A stretch of 17,628 nucleotides of DNA from Flavipsychrobacter stenotrophus (GTDB taxonomy: Bacteria > Bacteroidota > Bacteroidia > Chitinophagales > Chitinophagaceae): the NCBI GenBank assembly GCA_947379685.1, contig CANCOG010000033.1:1-17628 (forward strand), in the 5' to 3' direction. A model generated the notes under the pieces. The model was not told the origin of the DNA, searched no databases, and worked only from the letters and a program-made list of their open reading frames with translations. The position numbers and the translations under genes are program-made. Positions 1-6,039 of the stretch are shown in pieces. Every line of letters starts with the position of its first letter. Position 1 is the first letter of the stretch.

Positions 1-326
1 TGAAGCTGGTCGGCAACCTGTTGTTGTTTATATTGTAATTGCAATTCGTAAGGGAGCATTTGCCATTTGCAGCCCCCGCAGGTACCAAAGTGCTGACAGA
101 AAGGCTCGACGCGTAAGGTGGAGGGGGTCACGAGTTTTGTCATGCGGCCCTGCGCCCAGCTTTTTTTGTCCTTGATGATGACTGCATTGATCACATCTCC
201 GGGGATGACATTTTCCACAAACAGCACTTTACCTCCTTCGAGGTGGGCAATGCTCTTGCCTTCGGCAGCATATGCATCAATAGTAACATTCAGCAGTGGG
301 GGTGCTTTCTTTTTCTTACGAGCCAA
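1..326 (-). CDS. rlmD: 23S rRNA (uracil-5-)-methyltransferase, RlmD/RumA type, N-terminal part
   Basis: Only the first ~108 codons lie in the window; the gene runs off the left edge. The visible part has a Lys-rich start (LARKKKKAPP), then a TRAM-like RNA-binding segment (NVTIDAYAAEGKSIAHLEGG, followed by VLFVENVIPGDVINAVI). Next comes the Cys cluster FCQHFGTCGGCKWQ with the MLPYELQLQYKQQQV tail, which in RumA-family enzymes holds a 4Fe-4S cluster. The family uses S-adenosylmethionine to methylate C5 of uracil in 23S rRNA; the methyltransferase domain itself is outside the window. No ATG is available: an in-frame TAA lies at 339-341 and the first usable start is TTG at 324-326. RlmD is preferred over a related TrmA/RlmC-like member, but the paralogue cannot be settled from this fragment. 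Confidence 0.8.
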   Translation of the reverse strand, partial: MARKKKKAPPLLNVTIDAYAAEGKSIAHLEGGKVLFVENVIPGDVINAVIIKDKKSWAQGRMTKLVTPSTLRVEPFCQHFGTCGGCKWQMLPYELQLQYKQQQVADQL

Positions 327-457
327 TTTTAATATGTTTTAAGCAGGGGCAAAATTAATCTGAATGGATGTGGATTCTGTATTTTGTTTTTTGGAATGGG
401 AGGGCGGAAAGTCCATCTTCCGTCAATCCCTTTCTTCAAAGTAATGTTCCTAACTTA

Positions 458-480
458 AGGTTTCGCACAAAGGCGCTAAG
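458..480. repeat. Interspersed repeat GTTTCGCrCAAAGrCGC, interrupted copy
   Basis: AGGTTTCGCACAAAGGCGCT matches the start of two fuller copies at 1849-1928 and 5404-5483. This copy stops at the edge of the MITE-like element at 481. The sequence after that element (641-653) resumes a weak match to the rest of the repeat (8 of 13 bases), so the element probably inserted into a standing copy. Confidence 0.5.
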
Positions 481-635
481 GAACGATGATAAAATAAAGT
501 ACACCATCTGTCTTGTTCTTTTCCATTTCTGCGTCGTTGAAAAAGTCTTTAAATAGCTCACTATTCGCAGATTTTTCGCCTTGCATAAAAGAAAAATAAC
601 TTCGCCATATGGTGTACTTTATTTTATCAACGTTC
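481..635. mobile_element. 155-bp MITE-like element with 27-bp inverted repeats
   Basis: The ends 481-507 and 609-635 are inverted repeats that match at 26 of 27 positions, starting GAACGATGATAA on the left and GAACGTTGATAA on the complement of the right. The element is flanked by the direct repeat CTAAG at 476-480 and 636-640, as expected of a 5-bp target-site duplication. The 101-bp interior has no transposase; its only open frames are a few tens of codons without family signature. It is best read as a non-autonomous element mobilised by a transposase elsewhere in the genome. The parent IS family is unknown. Confidence 0.75.
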
Positions 636-820
636 CTAAGCCGCAATTTCGAGAATATTTAAGCTGAAATTTTTCGTTGAAGATGCAAAGACGCATCCAA
701 ATAATGAAATTAGGTCCTAAGTTAGTGGCATTATTTTCTCCAAATTGGAAAGGGGATTCCCTGTGTCGGTGCGGTCGAGCAGGTGTTGTGGTAGTCATCT
801 CTATGCGGAAGGTGGTTAGG

Positions 821-956
821 GCAATGTTATTGACTTACGTAACGTACGAGGATATTACGCGCTTGCAGGGCTTGTCCATTTCAAATTTTTCTATCACAGG
901 GCTACACCTCCACGATAGCCATCGGGACTGATGTATTTCGGCCCTTCAGGCCTGAA
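821..956. repeat. REP-like palindromic repeat, copy 1
   Basis: Three blocks are shared in the same order with 11751-11842: GCAATGkTATTGACT, then GCGCxCTTGCAGGGCTT-like, then GATrTATTTCGGCCCTTvAGG followed by CCTGAA. Each block contains a short palindrome. This copy has about 45 extra bases between the second and third blocks. No coding sense is seen. It belongs to a dispersed intergenic repeat family of unknown function. Confidence 0.55.
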
Positions 957-1028
957 AATGCCTTTAGGAACGATGGCATTGCACATGTAGGGCGCATCCG
1001 TTGTGTTAATTGATCAATGTGTTTGGTG

Positions 1029-1697
1029 TTATTGGATGTGGTAGCGTATCAGACGCCATTCATAGATGTCTGACGATATGGAGTACCAGCCGGCGGTAGC
1101 CTTGATGAGGCCGATATTTTGCGCGTACATCCAGTCGTATTCGCGGGTAGGGCCGAAAATCTGATAGCCGGGCAGGAAGTGGTAGACGTTTCGGAATGTG
1201 GCTGTTTTGAAAGTACCTGCCGGTACAGTTACCATACTATCCCTGAAGCCCATTTGGTTGGTGACTGTAATTGTATCGGGGTGGGCGCCATTGGGATAGG
1301 AAATTCGGGTTGCGAAAATGGTGCTGAAGTCAGAGTTAGAAAAATGGATATTGCCCGCAAAATCAACTACATAGCCCAGGGAGTCGCGTACCCAGGTAAA
1401 TGAGGTTGAACCACCTAAGCCTGCAGGCAAGAACCAGGTGTGGTATATTTTATTGTTGATTGTGGTGTCGCTTCCTACAAATGAACTATCGAAAGTATTC
1501 AATTGTTCGGTTCCTGAGTCTGTGACCTTGAATTGCTGGTAAATCCAGTAATTTCCCTGTTTCAGAGCAAAGTAGTCGGGGTAAACCACTGTTGAGTCAA
1601 TTGGTTTTGGCGGGGTTGAATTAGTGCTTTTTTTGCATGCGCTGTTCAGTGAATACATACAAATGATAGCCGCTATAGCGGTAAGGTGCCTGATCAT
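1029..1697 (-). CDS. Putative lipoprotein of unknown function
   Basis: The product is 222 residues from ATG at 1697. It begins MIRHLTAIAAIICMYSLNSAC, a positively charged start, a hydrophobic stretch and a cysteine at residue 21 followed by KKSTNSTPPKP, a linker typical of Bacteroidota surface or periplasmic lipoproteins. The lipobox (NSAC) is not ideal. The rest is rich in aromatic, Thr and Asp residues (YFALKQGNYWIYQQF, VTVPAGTFKTATFRNVYHF), suggesting a beta-rich exported domain. The frame stays open upstream to 1841, but that part runs through a repeat and lacks a signal sequence, so the internal ATG is preferred. No enzyme motif is recognised and no function is proposed. Confidence 0.65.
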   Translation of the reverse strand: MIRHLTAIAAIICMYSLNSACKKSTNSTPPKPIDSTVVYPDYFALKQGNYWIYQQFKVTDSGTEQLNTFDSSFVGSDTTINNKIYHTWFLPAGLGGSTSFTWVRDSLGYVVDFAGNIHFSNSDFSTIFATRISYPNGAHPDTITVTNQMGFRDSMVTVPAGTFKTATFRNVYHFLPGYQIFGPTREYDWMYAQNIGLIKATAGWYSISSDIYEWRLIRYHIQ

Positions 1698-1760
1698 AAA
1701 GTTGGTTTTTATGTTAACGGTATTTTTTAAAACATATTGCGGGTTGCGTGTTTTTTTTGA

Positions 1761-2042
1761 GTGCATTTCAAATCTTCGCCATTCAACTACACCCTCAACC
1801 TTTTCCGGAGGGTATCGGAATTTCTTTAAGGCAAATTTCAATAACCTGAGGTTTCGCGCAAAGACGCAGAGGCGCAGTTCCCAGTTTATTTAATAATGGC
1901 CCAGTTAGTTTGAAGTAAAGCCGCGAAGAAAATCCCGTTGGAATTATGACATTACCCTGAAGGGTGATGGGAGTGCCAATATCCTGGCTATCGCTCAGGT
2001 GATATAGCAATGTTAATTATGCAGAGGTTTGGAATGTACCCG
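1761..2042. mobile_element. Inverted-repeat element, diverged copy (sister of 3862-4348)
   Basis: The left end GTGCATTTCAAATCTTCGCC and the right end GCAGAGGTTTGGAATGTACC (2021-2040) form imperfect inverted repeats, about 15 of 21. They also match the ends of the element at 3862-4348. The sub-terminal block GGGAGTGCCAATATCCTGGC followed by CGCTCAGG (from 1970) matches the same place in that element. Flanks GTTTTTTTTGA (1750-1760) and GTTTTTTGA (2042-2050) resemble a target duplication that has slipped in its T run. The middle holds the repeat at 1849-1928. No transposase is present. Confidence 0.5.
1849..1928. repeat. Interspersed repeat GTTTCGCGCAAAGACGC, full copy
   Basis: Bases 1851-1890 match 5406-5445 at 37 of 40 positions, and both copies end in an AAAGCCGCrAAG-like block about 35 bases later. 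The copy lies inside the inverted-repeat element at 1761-2042, upstream of the lipoprotein gene. It does not look coding. The family has at least three copies in this window. Confidence 0.6.
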
Positions 2043-2215
2043 TTTTTTGATTGCCGGTAATTTTAGTGCGCTCTTTGGTATTAAAAATGGATGACACAGG
2101 CTATGAGATCCTTCATTCATTTTTAACGCATTATACAAGGGGAGGGAGGGTAAATTGTTGTTACTTTGCTTAGCGTTATGCCCGGTTTAGGGGTGTTTTT
2201 TGAAGCAAGTTTTTT

Positions 2216-3508
2216 ATGAAAAAAGGATATGTAAGTGCTGAAGAAGCGGTGTTATTAGTTGAAAGTGGTAACAGGGTTTTTGTACATGGGAGTGCCTCTA
2301 CGCCCATACGGCTGATCAATGCTCTATTGAAAAGGGCTGGTGCTATTAGTAATGTTGAGCTGGTGGCGATTAGTACTTATGGTTGCATAGACTGGAACCA
2401 CCCTGAAGTGTTGGCGAGTTTTTATCTGAATTCATTATTTGTATCGGAGAACGTGAGGGGGTGGGTGAACTCGGAATACGGGGATTATATTCCTGTATTT
2501 TTGAGTGAGATACCTCAGTTGTTTAACCGGGGGATATTGCCGTTGGATGTGGCAATTGTGCATGTGTCGCCGCCGGATGCGCACGGATACTGCACGCTGG
2601 GTACTTCGGCTGATATTGCTATAAGCGCTGTGCGGAATGCGAAGATCGTTATTGCACAGGTTAATCCGAGGATGCCGAGAGTGCTGGGGGAGGGTATAGT
2701 TCATTTTTCGCGCTTTAATGCAATGGTGTGGGAAGAGGTGGAGTTGTTTGAGGTGGATTATGGGGCGAAGGCGGACCCGGTAAGTGAAAAAATAGGGAGG
2801 CAGGTAGCCGGGCTTATAGAGGATGGATCGACCCTGCAAATGGGGATAGGCGCTATTCCTAATGCGATACTGGGTTCTTTGGGTAATCACAAAGATTTGG
2901 GCATACATACAGAGATGTTTTCGGATGGTGTCATTCCTCTTGTTGAAAGTGGTGTAGTGAACAATGCGAAGAAGAAAATTGCCTGTGGCGAGATCGTCAG
3001 CTCGTTTGTGCTGGGGACGAGAAAGGTATATGATTTTGTAGATAACAACCCATATGTACACTGTATGGACGTGGCGTTTGTAAATGATGTAGACATCATC
3101 AGGCAGAATCCTAAAGTGGTGGCGATAAACAGTGCGATCGAAATAGATATTACGGGTCAGGTGTGTGCTGATTCTATAGGCACTTACCAGTTTTCGGGTA
3201 TTGGGGGGCAAATGGATTTTATGCGTGGTGCGGCTCTTTCAGATGGCGGTAAGCCTATTATTGCGATCCCTTCGGTAACGAGCAAGGGTGTTTCGCGGAT
3301 AGTGCCTCACCTGAATGAGGGCGCCGGTGTTGTGACAACGCGCGGGCATATTCATTATGTGGCAACGGAGTATGGTATTGTAAACCTTTACGGTAAGAAT
3401 CTGGATCAACGTGCGCGTTTGCTGGCGAGTATTGCGCATCCAGACCATAGGGAATCGCTGGAGGTGGCTTACCATAAGCGGTTTGGGAGGATGATCAAGG
3501 GGTTGTAA
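2216..3508 (+). CDS. Acetyl-CoA hydrolase/4-hydroxybutyrate CoA-transferase family protein
   Basis: The product is 430 residues, a normal length for the family. Members move CoA between acyl groups such as acetate, butyrate or 4-hydroxybutyrate, or hydrolyse acetyl-CoA, through a glutamyl-CoA intermediate. Seen here are VHVSPPDAHGYCTLG in the N-terminal domain, a glycine-rich QMGIGAIPNAILGSL (residues 208-222), GIHTEMFSDGVIPLVESG with E233 at the expected place of the catalytic Glu, GQVCADSIG, and GIGGQMDFMRGA (329-340). The layout resembles 4-hydroxybutyrate CoA-transferase and the Cat1/acetyl-CoA hydrolase group; the substrate cannot be fixed from sequence. The gene stands alone, with no partner enzyme in the window. 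Start: ATG directly before a Lys-rich MKKGYVSAEEA. TTACTTTG at 2161-2168 has one mismatch to the -7 box. Confidence 0.88.
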   Translation: MKKGYVSAEEAVLLVESGNRVFVHGSASTPIRLINALLKRAGAISNVELVAISTYGCIDWNHPEVLASFYLNSLFVSENVRGWVNSEYGDYIPVFLSEIPQLFNRGILPLDVAIVHVSPPDAHGYCTLGTSADIAISAVRNAKIVIAQVNPRMPRVLGEGIVHFSRFNAMVWEEVELFEVDYGAKADPVSEKIGRQVAGLIEDGSTLQMGIGAIPNAILGSLGNHKDLGIHTEMFSDGVIPLVESGVVNNAKKKIACGEIVSSFVLGTRKVYDFVDNNPYVHCMDVAFVNDVDIIRQNPKVVAINSAIEIDITGQVCADSIGTYQFSGIGGQMDFMRGAALSDGGKPIIAIPSVTSKGVSRIVPHLNEGAGVVTTRGHIHYVATEYGIVNLYGKNLDQRARLLASIAHPDHRESLEVAYHKRFGRMIKGL

Positions 3509-3524
3509 GTGAGTGTCAGAGAAC

Positions 3525-3628
3525 TTAACCACAGAGTAGTGGTGTCTGGAAATTAACCGCAGAGTATTGCGGAGTATAGGCGCAGAGTCTCGCTGATTTT
3601 TTTTGAGGAGGTAGAGTGCGCGGAGGTG
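3525..3628. repeat. Degenerate ACCrCAGAGT repeat cluster
   Basis: TTAACCACAGAGTAG (3525-3539), TTAACCGCAGAGTATTGCGG (3553-3572), GGCGCAGAGTCTCGC and GTAGAGTGCGCGGAGG are variants of one short unit, (ACC)(a/g)CAGAGT, spaced irregularly just after the CoA-transferase stop codon. It resembles the ACCrCAGAGT-type intergenic repeats known from many bacterial genomes. No function is inferred. Confidence 0.4.
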
Positions 3629-3789
3629 TCATTTGTAGGTACGGTTAACACAAAGGCAGTGTGTTTTGCCTTTTACAATAGAATTAGGCAGTATGTAATG
3701 GACACTGAGAATTAAGGTTGCTCAGCTTCTTGCAGTTGCTGTGTTCTCTTCCAACCCCGGCCATTCGGGATGAGCAATGGTTGGTAGCG

Positions 3790-3839
3790 CCATTTCGGAA
3801 GCAAATGCTTCCGGAATGGTAGGTCGAAGGAAATCCTTC
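3790..3839. repeat. Pair of palindromic hairpins (REP-like)
   Basis: CCATTTCGGAAGCA (3790-3803) pairs with TGCTTCCGGAATGG (3806-3819) with one mismatch and a 2-base loop. A second hairpin, GAAGGAAATCCTTC, follows at 3826-3839. Upstream, CCATT and AATGG near 3760-3780 form a third, weaker stem. There is no T run, so these look more like repetitive palindromes than a terminator. Confidence 0.5.
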
Positions 3840-3861
3840 AACCAGTGTTAACTATTTGATG

Positions 3862-4348
3862 GGGTGCATTCCAAATCTTCGCCAATCAAATTCACCCTCA
3901 ACCCCAGCTCTTCTCCCTCCTAAAGGGCCTACCGTTAGGACACATCTTTAGGATGATACACAATTGATTGTAGGAAAGAATGATTTTTTGTCAACAAATG
4001 TAAACGTCTGAAAACATGATATTTATTGGGTCTCCTGCCCGCCGTCTCCTCTACTTTTTTTGTGCTGCCGCAAAAAAAGTAGCAAAAAAAGCGGCACTTT
4101 GGCGAACAGCTCCGCACGCCAAAGTAGCTAAGCTGCGTGTTATTGTGGTTTGGCCACCGCACCGGCATGGCTAAGCCTCCACCCATGATATCCAAAGCCG
4201 ATTCGGAGCATTTACACCGGTCCATTGCCAATATTGCACAAAAGATGTGTCCTAACGGTAGCCCTAAAGGGCGAAGGGAGTGCTAATGTTTTCACGATTG
4301 CTCAGGTGTTAATGTAATAATGTCTATGCGAAGGTTTGGAATGCGCCC
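3862..4348. mobile_element. Outer inverted-repeat element with 8-bp target duplication
   Basis: The left end GGGTGCATTCCAAATCTTCGC (3862-3882) and the right end at 4328-4348 are inverted repeats, 19 of 21 identical. The 8-bp direct repeat ATTTGATG flanks the element at 3854-3861 and 4349-4356. Without the inner element at 3929-4261 and its duplicated target it would be about 145 bp. A diverged sister lies at 1761-2042. It encodes no transposase and is best read as a non-autonomous element. Confidence 0.7.
3929..4261. mobile_element. Inner MITE-like element with 21-bp perfect inverted repeats
   Basis: Bases 3929-3949 (CTACCGTTAGGACACATCTT then T) and 4241-4261 are perfect inverted repeats of 21 bp. 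The direct repeat CCTAAAGGGC occurs at 3919-3928 and 4263-4272, consistent with a 9-10-bp target duplication. The interior contains further palindromes, such as TTTTTTTGTGCTGCCGCAAA next to an A-rich stretch, and a GCCAAAGT/ACTTTGGC pair. A 98-codon minus-strand frame (3935-4231) has no recognisable domain and starts and ends inside the element. A non-autonomous IS derivative is likely; the parent family is unknown. Confidence 0.75.
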
Positions 4349-4412
4349 ATTTGATGAACTAAGTCTAGTTGAAATGCAATAAACCATACCTTTTACATCA
4401 AAATAGAGCGAT

Positions 4413-4631
4413 ATGAAAAGGATATTGAGAATAATAGTGGCTTCGCTGGTCTTGTACTTCGTGTGGGTGGTAGGAGCAATCATTTATGGTGAAATGCACA
4501 GAGCGGTCAATATGAAAATGATATTGTTCGCTGTATCGCTGGTGTATGTTTTTATTCTGTGGCGGCTTTGGAAGTCGCTCATAAAAGCAGCAAGGAAGGA
4601 GCATGAGGAAAAGAAGAATGGCGGGGTATAG
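4413..4631 (+). CDS. Small two-helix membrane protein of unknown function
   Basis: The product is 72 residues. It has a basic start (MKRILR), a first hydrophobic helix around residues 5-25 (IIVASLVLYFVWVVGAIIYG), a second around 36-53 (MILFAVSLVYVFILWRLW), and a highly charged tail ending KEHEEKKNGGV. This layout argues for a real gene despite its size. Its stop codon lies four bases from that of the oppositely directed SafE-like gene, so the two genes converge with almost no spacer. It is not recognised as a cbb3 subunit; CcoQ and CcoS are found elsewhere in the cluster. Confidence 0.6.
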   Translation: MKRILRIIVASLVLYFVWVVGAIIYGEMHRAVNMKMILFAVSLVYVFILWRLWKSLIKAARKEHEEKKNGGV

Positions 4632-4635
4632 CGAA

Positions 4636-5346
4636 TCATTTCTTATGGCAGCAACAGGCCTTGATGCCGTGTTGTTCCATGGCTACTTTGGGGCTTAGGT
4701 AGGGTATGCCCAGGTTCATGCCGCGGAGTACAAAGAGACAACCAAAAGCAAACACAATGACAGGAACCAACTTGCGGATGTGCTGTGTGCGGAGGAAGGT
4801 GAGTTTGGTTTTCAGGAGCGTAATACTCACCAACATTGGGAGTGTACCCATACCGAAAAAGTACATCATTCCGGCTGCCTGGGCTGGGGTGGTGGCTGCC
4901 AGTGAGGCTGTGAGTGCCATGTAGACAAGGCCACAGGGCAGCAATCCATTCAGGATGCCTGCGAGGGCCAGGGTGCCGAGTCCTGCTTTTCCTATTGTAT
5001 TTCCCAATTGCTTTTTTACATAGCCCGCCCATGGTAATTGCAATTTTGTGAAGTGATTGGGCACAAAGGACAGCAGTCCGATAACCAGGAACACCGAACC
5101 CAGAATTATGGAGATGTACTGTTGGATCTTTGGGTCGAACAGGCTACGGAATGAGTGCAGGATAATCGCCAGGAGTGCATAGGTGGAGATACGACCAAGG
5201 TGGTAGAGGGCAATTGCAATAGCTTTTTTAAAACCACCAAACATCTGGAACGGCATTACCCAGACAATAGGGCCGCACATGCCGGCACAGTGCAGGCTGC
5301 CTGTGAAACCCATGAGTAAGGCCATTGTGAGTGTAAGCGTATTCAT
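4636..5346 (-). CDS. SafE/TauE-like (DsbD-type) membrane protein, cbb3-associated
   Basis: The product is 236 residues with about six hydrophobic segments. The first segment ends in SLHCAGMCGPIVWV (H19, C20, M23, C24), the HCxxMCGP signature of the 'sulfite exporter TauE/SafE', UreH-like group that often accompanies cbb3 oxidase genes. A second conserved Cys lies in the repeat half at NGLLPCGLVYMAL (C138). The protein ends in EQHGIKACCCHKK, three consecutive cysteines plus histidines that could bind a soft metal. Despite the family name, sulfite export is unlikely. A role in copper or thiol handling during oxidase assembly is inferred from the motif and from the ccoG-ccoH genes upstream. It is separated from ccoH by 221 bp that contain a repeat, so it may not share their transcript. 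Confidence 0.8.
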   Translation of the reverse strand: MNTLTLTMALLMGFTGSLHCAGMCGPIVWVMPFQMFGGFKKAIAIALYHLGRISTYALLAIILHSFRSLFDPKIQQYISIILGSVFLVIGLLSFVPNHFTKLQLPWAGYVKKQLGNTIGKAGLGTLALAGILNGLLPCGLVYMALTASLAATTPAQAAGMMYFFGMGTLPMLVSITLLKTKLTFLRTQHIRKLVPVIVFAFGCLFVLRGMNLGIPYLSPKVAMEQHGIKACCCHKK

Positions 5347-5403
5347 TTTTTGGTTGGTTTGGTTTGGATTGCAAGAGGGGTAACGGGCAATTGTATTGAT
5401 ATA

Positions 5404-5483
5404 TGGTTTCGCGCAAAGACGCTAAGGCGCAGTTCTCAGTTTATTCAATCAAGGTTTAATCGAGCTGAAGGAAAGCCGCAAAG
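5404..5483. repeat. Interspersed repeat GTTTCGCGCAAAGACGC, full copy
   Basis: This is the second full copy of the family, 37 of 40 identical to 1851-1890 over its first part. It lies between ccoH and the SafE-like gene. A partial echo, GGGTTTCGCG, follows at 5507-5516. The rest of the 221-bp gap shows no gene and no clear minus-strand promoter. Confidence 0.6.
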
Positions 5484-5567
5484 CCCCCCGTTTAGTTAAT
5501 GAAATTGGGTTTCGCGAGATACTGTTAATTTTAATCTCCAATCGCATTACAGCAGACTCTGTTGCCT

Positions 5568-6014
5568 TTATGAGTGCAACATGAGGTCAGACTCCTGATA
5601 GTAGCTTTTGCCGTCTACGCTGCACTTGATCTTAACTGTGTAGCGCGTGTTTCTCAGCGCACTGCGGGAAATGGTGACGCTGTTATTTTGTGCGTCTATT
5701 TTGAAATTCCTGTCCCACTCGGAGTTAACGGGTGAGTAGAACTGAATTTCTCCGCTCAAAATCTTGCTTTTGAATTCCTCGGGGAAGTCGATAGTGACGG
5801 CCGTTTCATTTGCGTGAATACTCAGAGATCGTGATAGCGCCGACTGATTCTTGCCGGCGTCTATCACTTTTTGGTAATCAATCTCAGCTTCGTAATAATC
5901 TTTTGAAACAAGGTCGAAGTGCTGCCTGCTGCTGCCCACAACGAGTGTGACAATGAGTACTACGAACCCTCCGTATAATATCGCGATCTTCCAACCCCAG
6001 CCTAATTTTTTCAT
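5568..6014 (-). CDS. ccoH: cbb3 oxidase assembly protein CcoH/FixH
   Basis: The product is 148 residues. One N-terminal membrane helix (residues 8-27, WKIAILYGGFVVLIVTLVVG) is followed by a periplasmic beta-type domain with the family-typical HFDLVSKDYYEAEIDYQKVI near residues 32-51. FixH proteins help cbb3 assembly, probably at the copper-loading step with the CcoI ATPase. The gene lies 25 bases after ccoG, in the conserved ccoG-ccoH order, and should be co-transcribed with it. Length and topology match Bacteroidota FixH. The start ATG opens MKKLGWGWK, a usual positive-inside start. Confidence 0.88.
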   Translation of the reverse strand: MKKLGWGWKIAILYGGFVVLIVTLVVGSSRQHFDLVSKDYYEAEIDYQKVIDAGKNQSALSRSLSIHANETAVTIDFPEEFKSKILSGEIQFYSPVNSEWDRNFKIDAQNNSVTISRSALRNTRYTVKIKCSVDGKSYYQESDLMLHS

Positions 6015-6039
6015 GATGTAGTTTTTTATCGGTTGATGA

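Larger units (their letters stand above)
345..1028. other. Gene-free stretch with repeats
   Basis: No convincing gene is seen here. Open frames in this stretch have no family signature and run through repeats. It holds part of a GTTTCGCGCAAAGACGC-type repeat, a 155-bp inverted-repeat element inserted into it, and a REP-like palindromic block near 821-956. Confidence 0.6.
3509..4412. other. Gene-free, repeat-rich stretch
   Basis: About 900 bp lie between the CoA-transferase gene and the small membrane protein. The stretch holds CGCAGAGT-type repeats (3525-3628), hairpins (3770-3840) and two nested inverted-repeat elements (3862-4348). The one long open frame on the minus strand lies wholly inside the inner element and is not taken as a gene. 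Confidence 0.65.

Noticed and set aside
561..608. Short frame MAKLFFFYARRKICE inside the 155-bp element
   Set aside because: Only 15 codons and fully within the mobile element; treated as a by-product of its sequence.
368..931. Plus-strand frames of 62 and 84 codons
   Set aside because: They cross repeats, lack any domain pattern and have unlikely composition for the phylum.
1698..1841. 48-residue upstream extension of the lipoprotein frame
   Set aside because: It runs through an inverted-repeat element and would bury the signal sequence, so the internal ATG at 1697 was chosen.
2435..3211. 258-codon minus-strand frame opposite the CoA-transferase gene
   Set aside because: The plus strand encodes a complete, recognisable enzyme here; the opposite frame is a shadow rich in His, Arg and Tyr.
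3525..3628. Possible CRISPR-like array
   Set aside because: The CAGAGT units are degenerate, unevenly spaced and have no distinct spacers of constant length; no cas gene is near.
3935..4231. 98-codon open frame on the minus strand
   Set aside because: It lies wholly inside the inner inverted-repeat element, has no domain signature, and its content follows the palindromes of that element.
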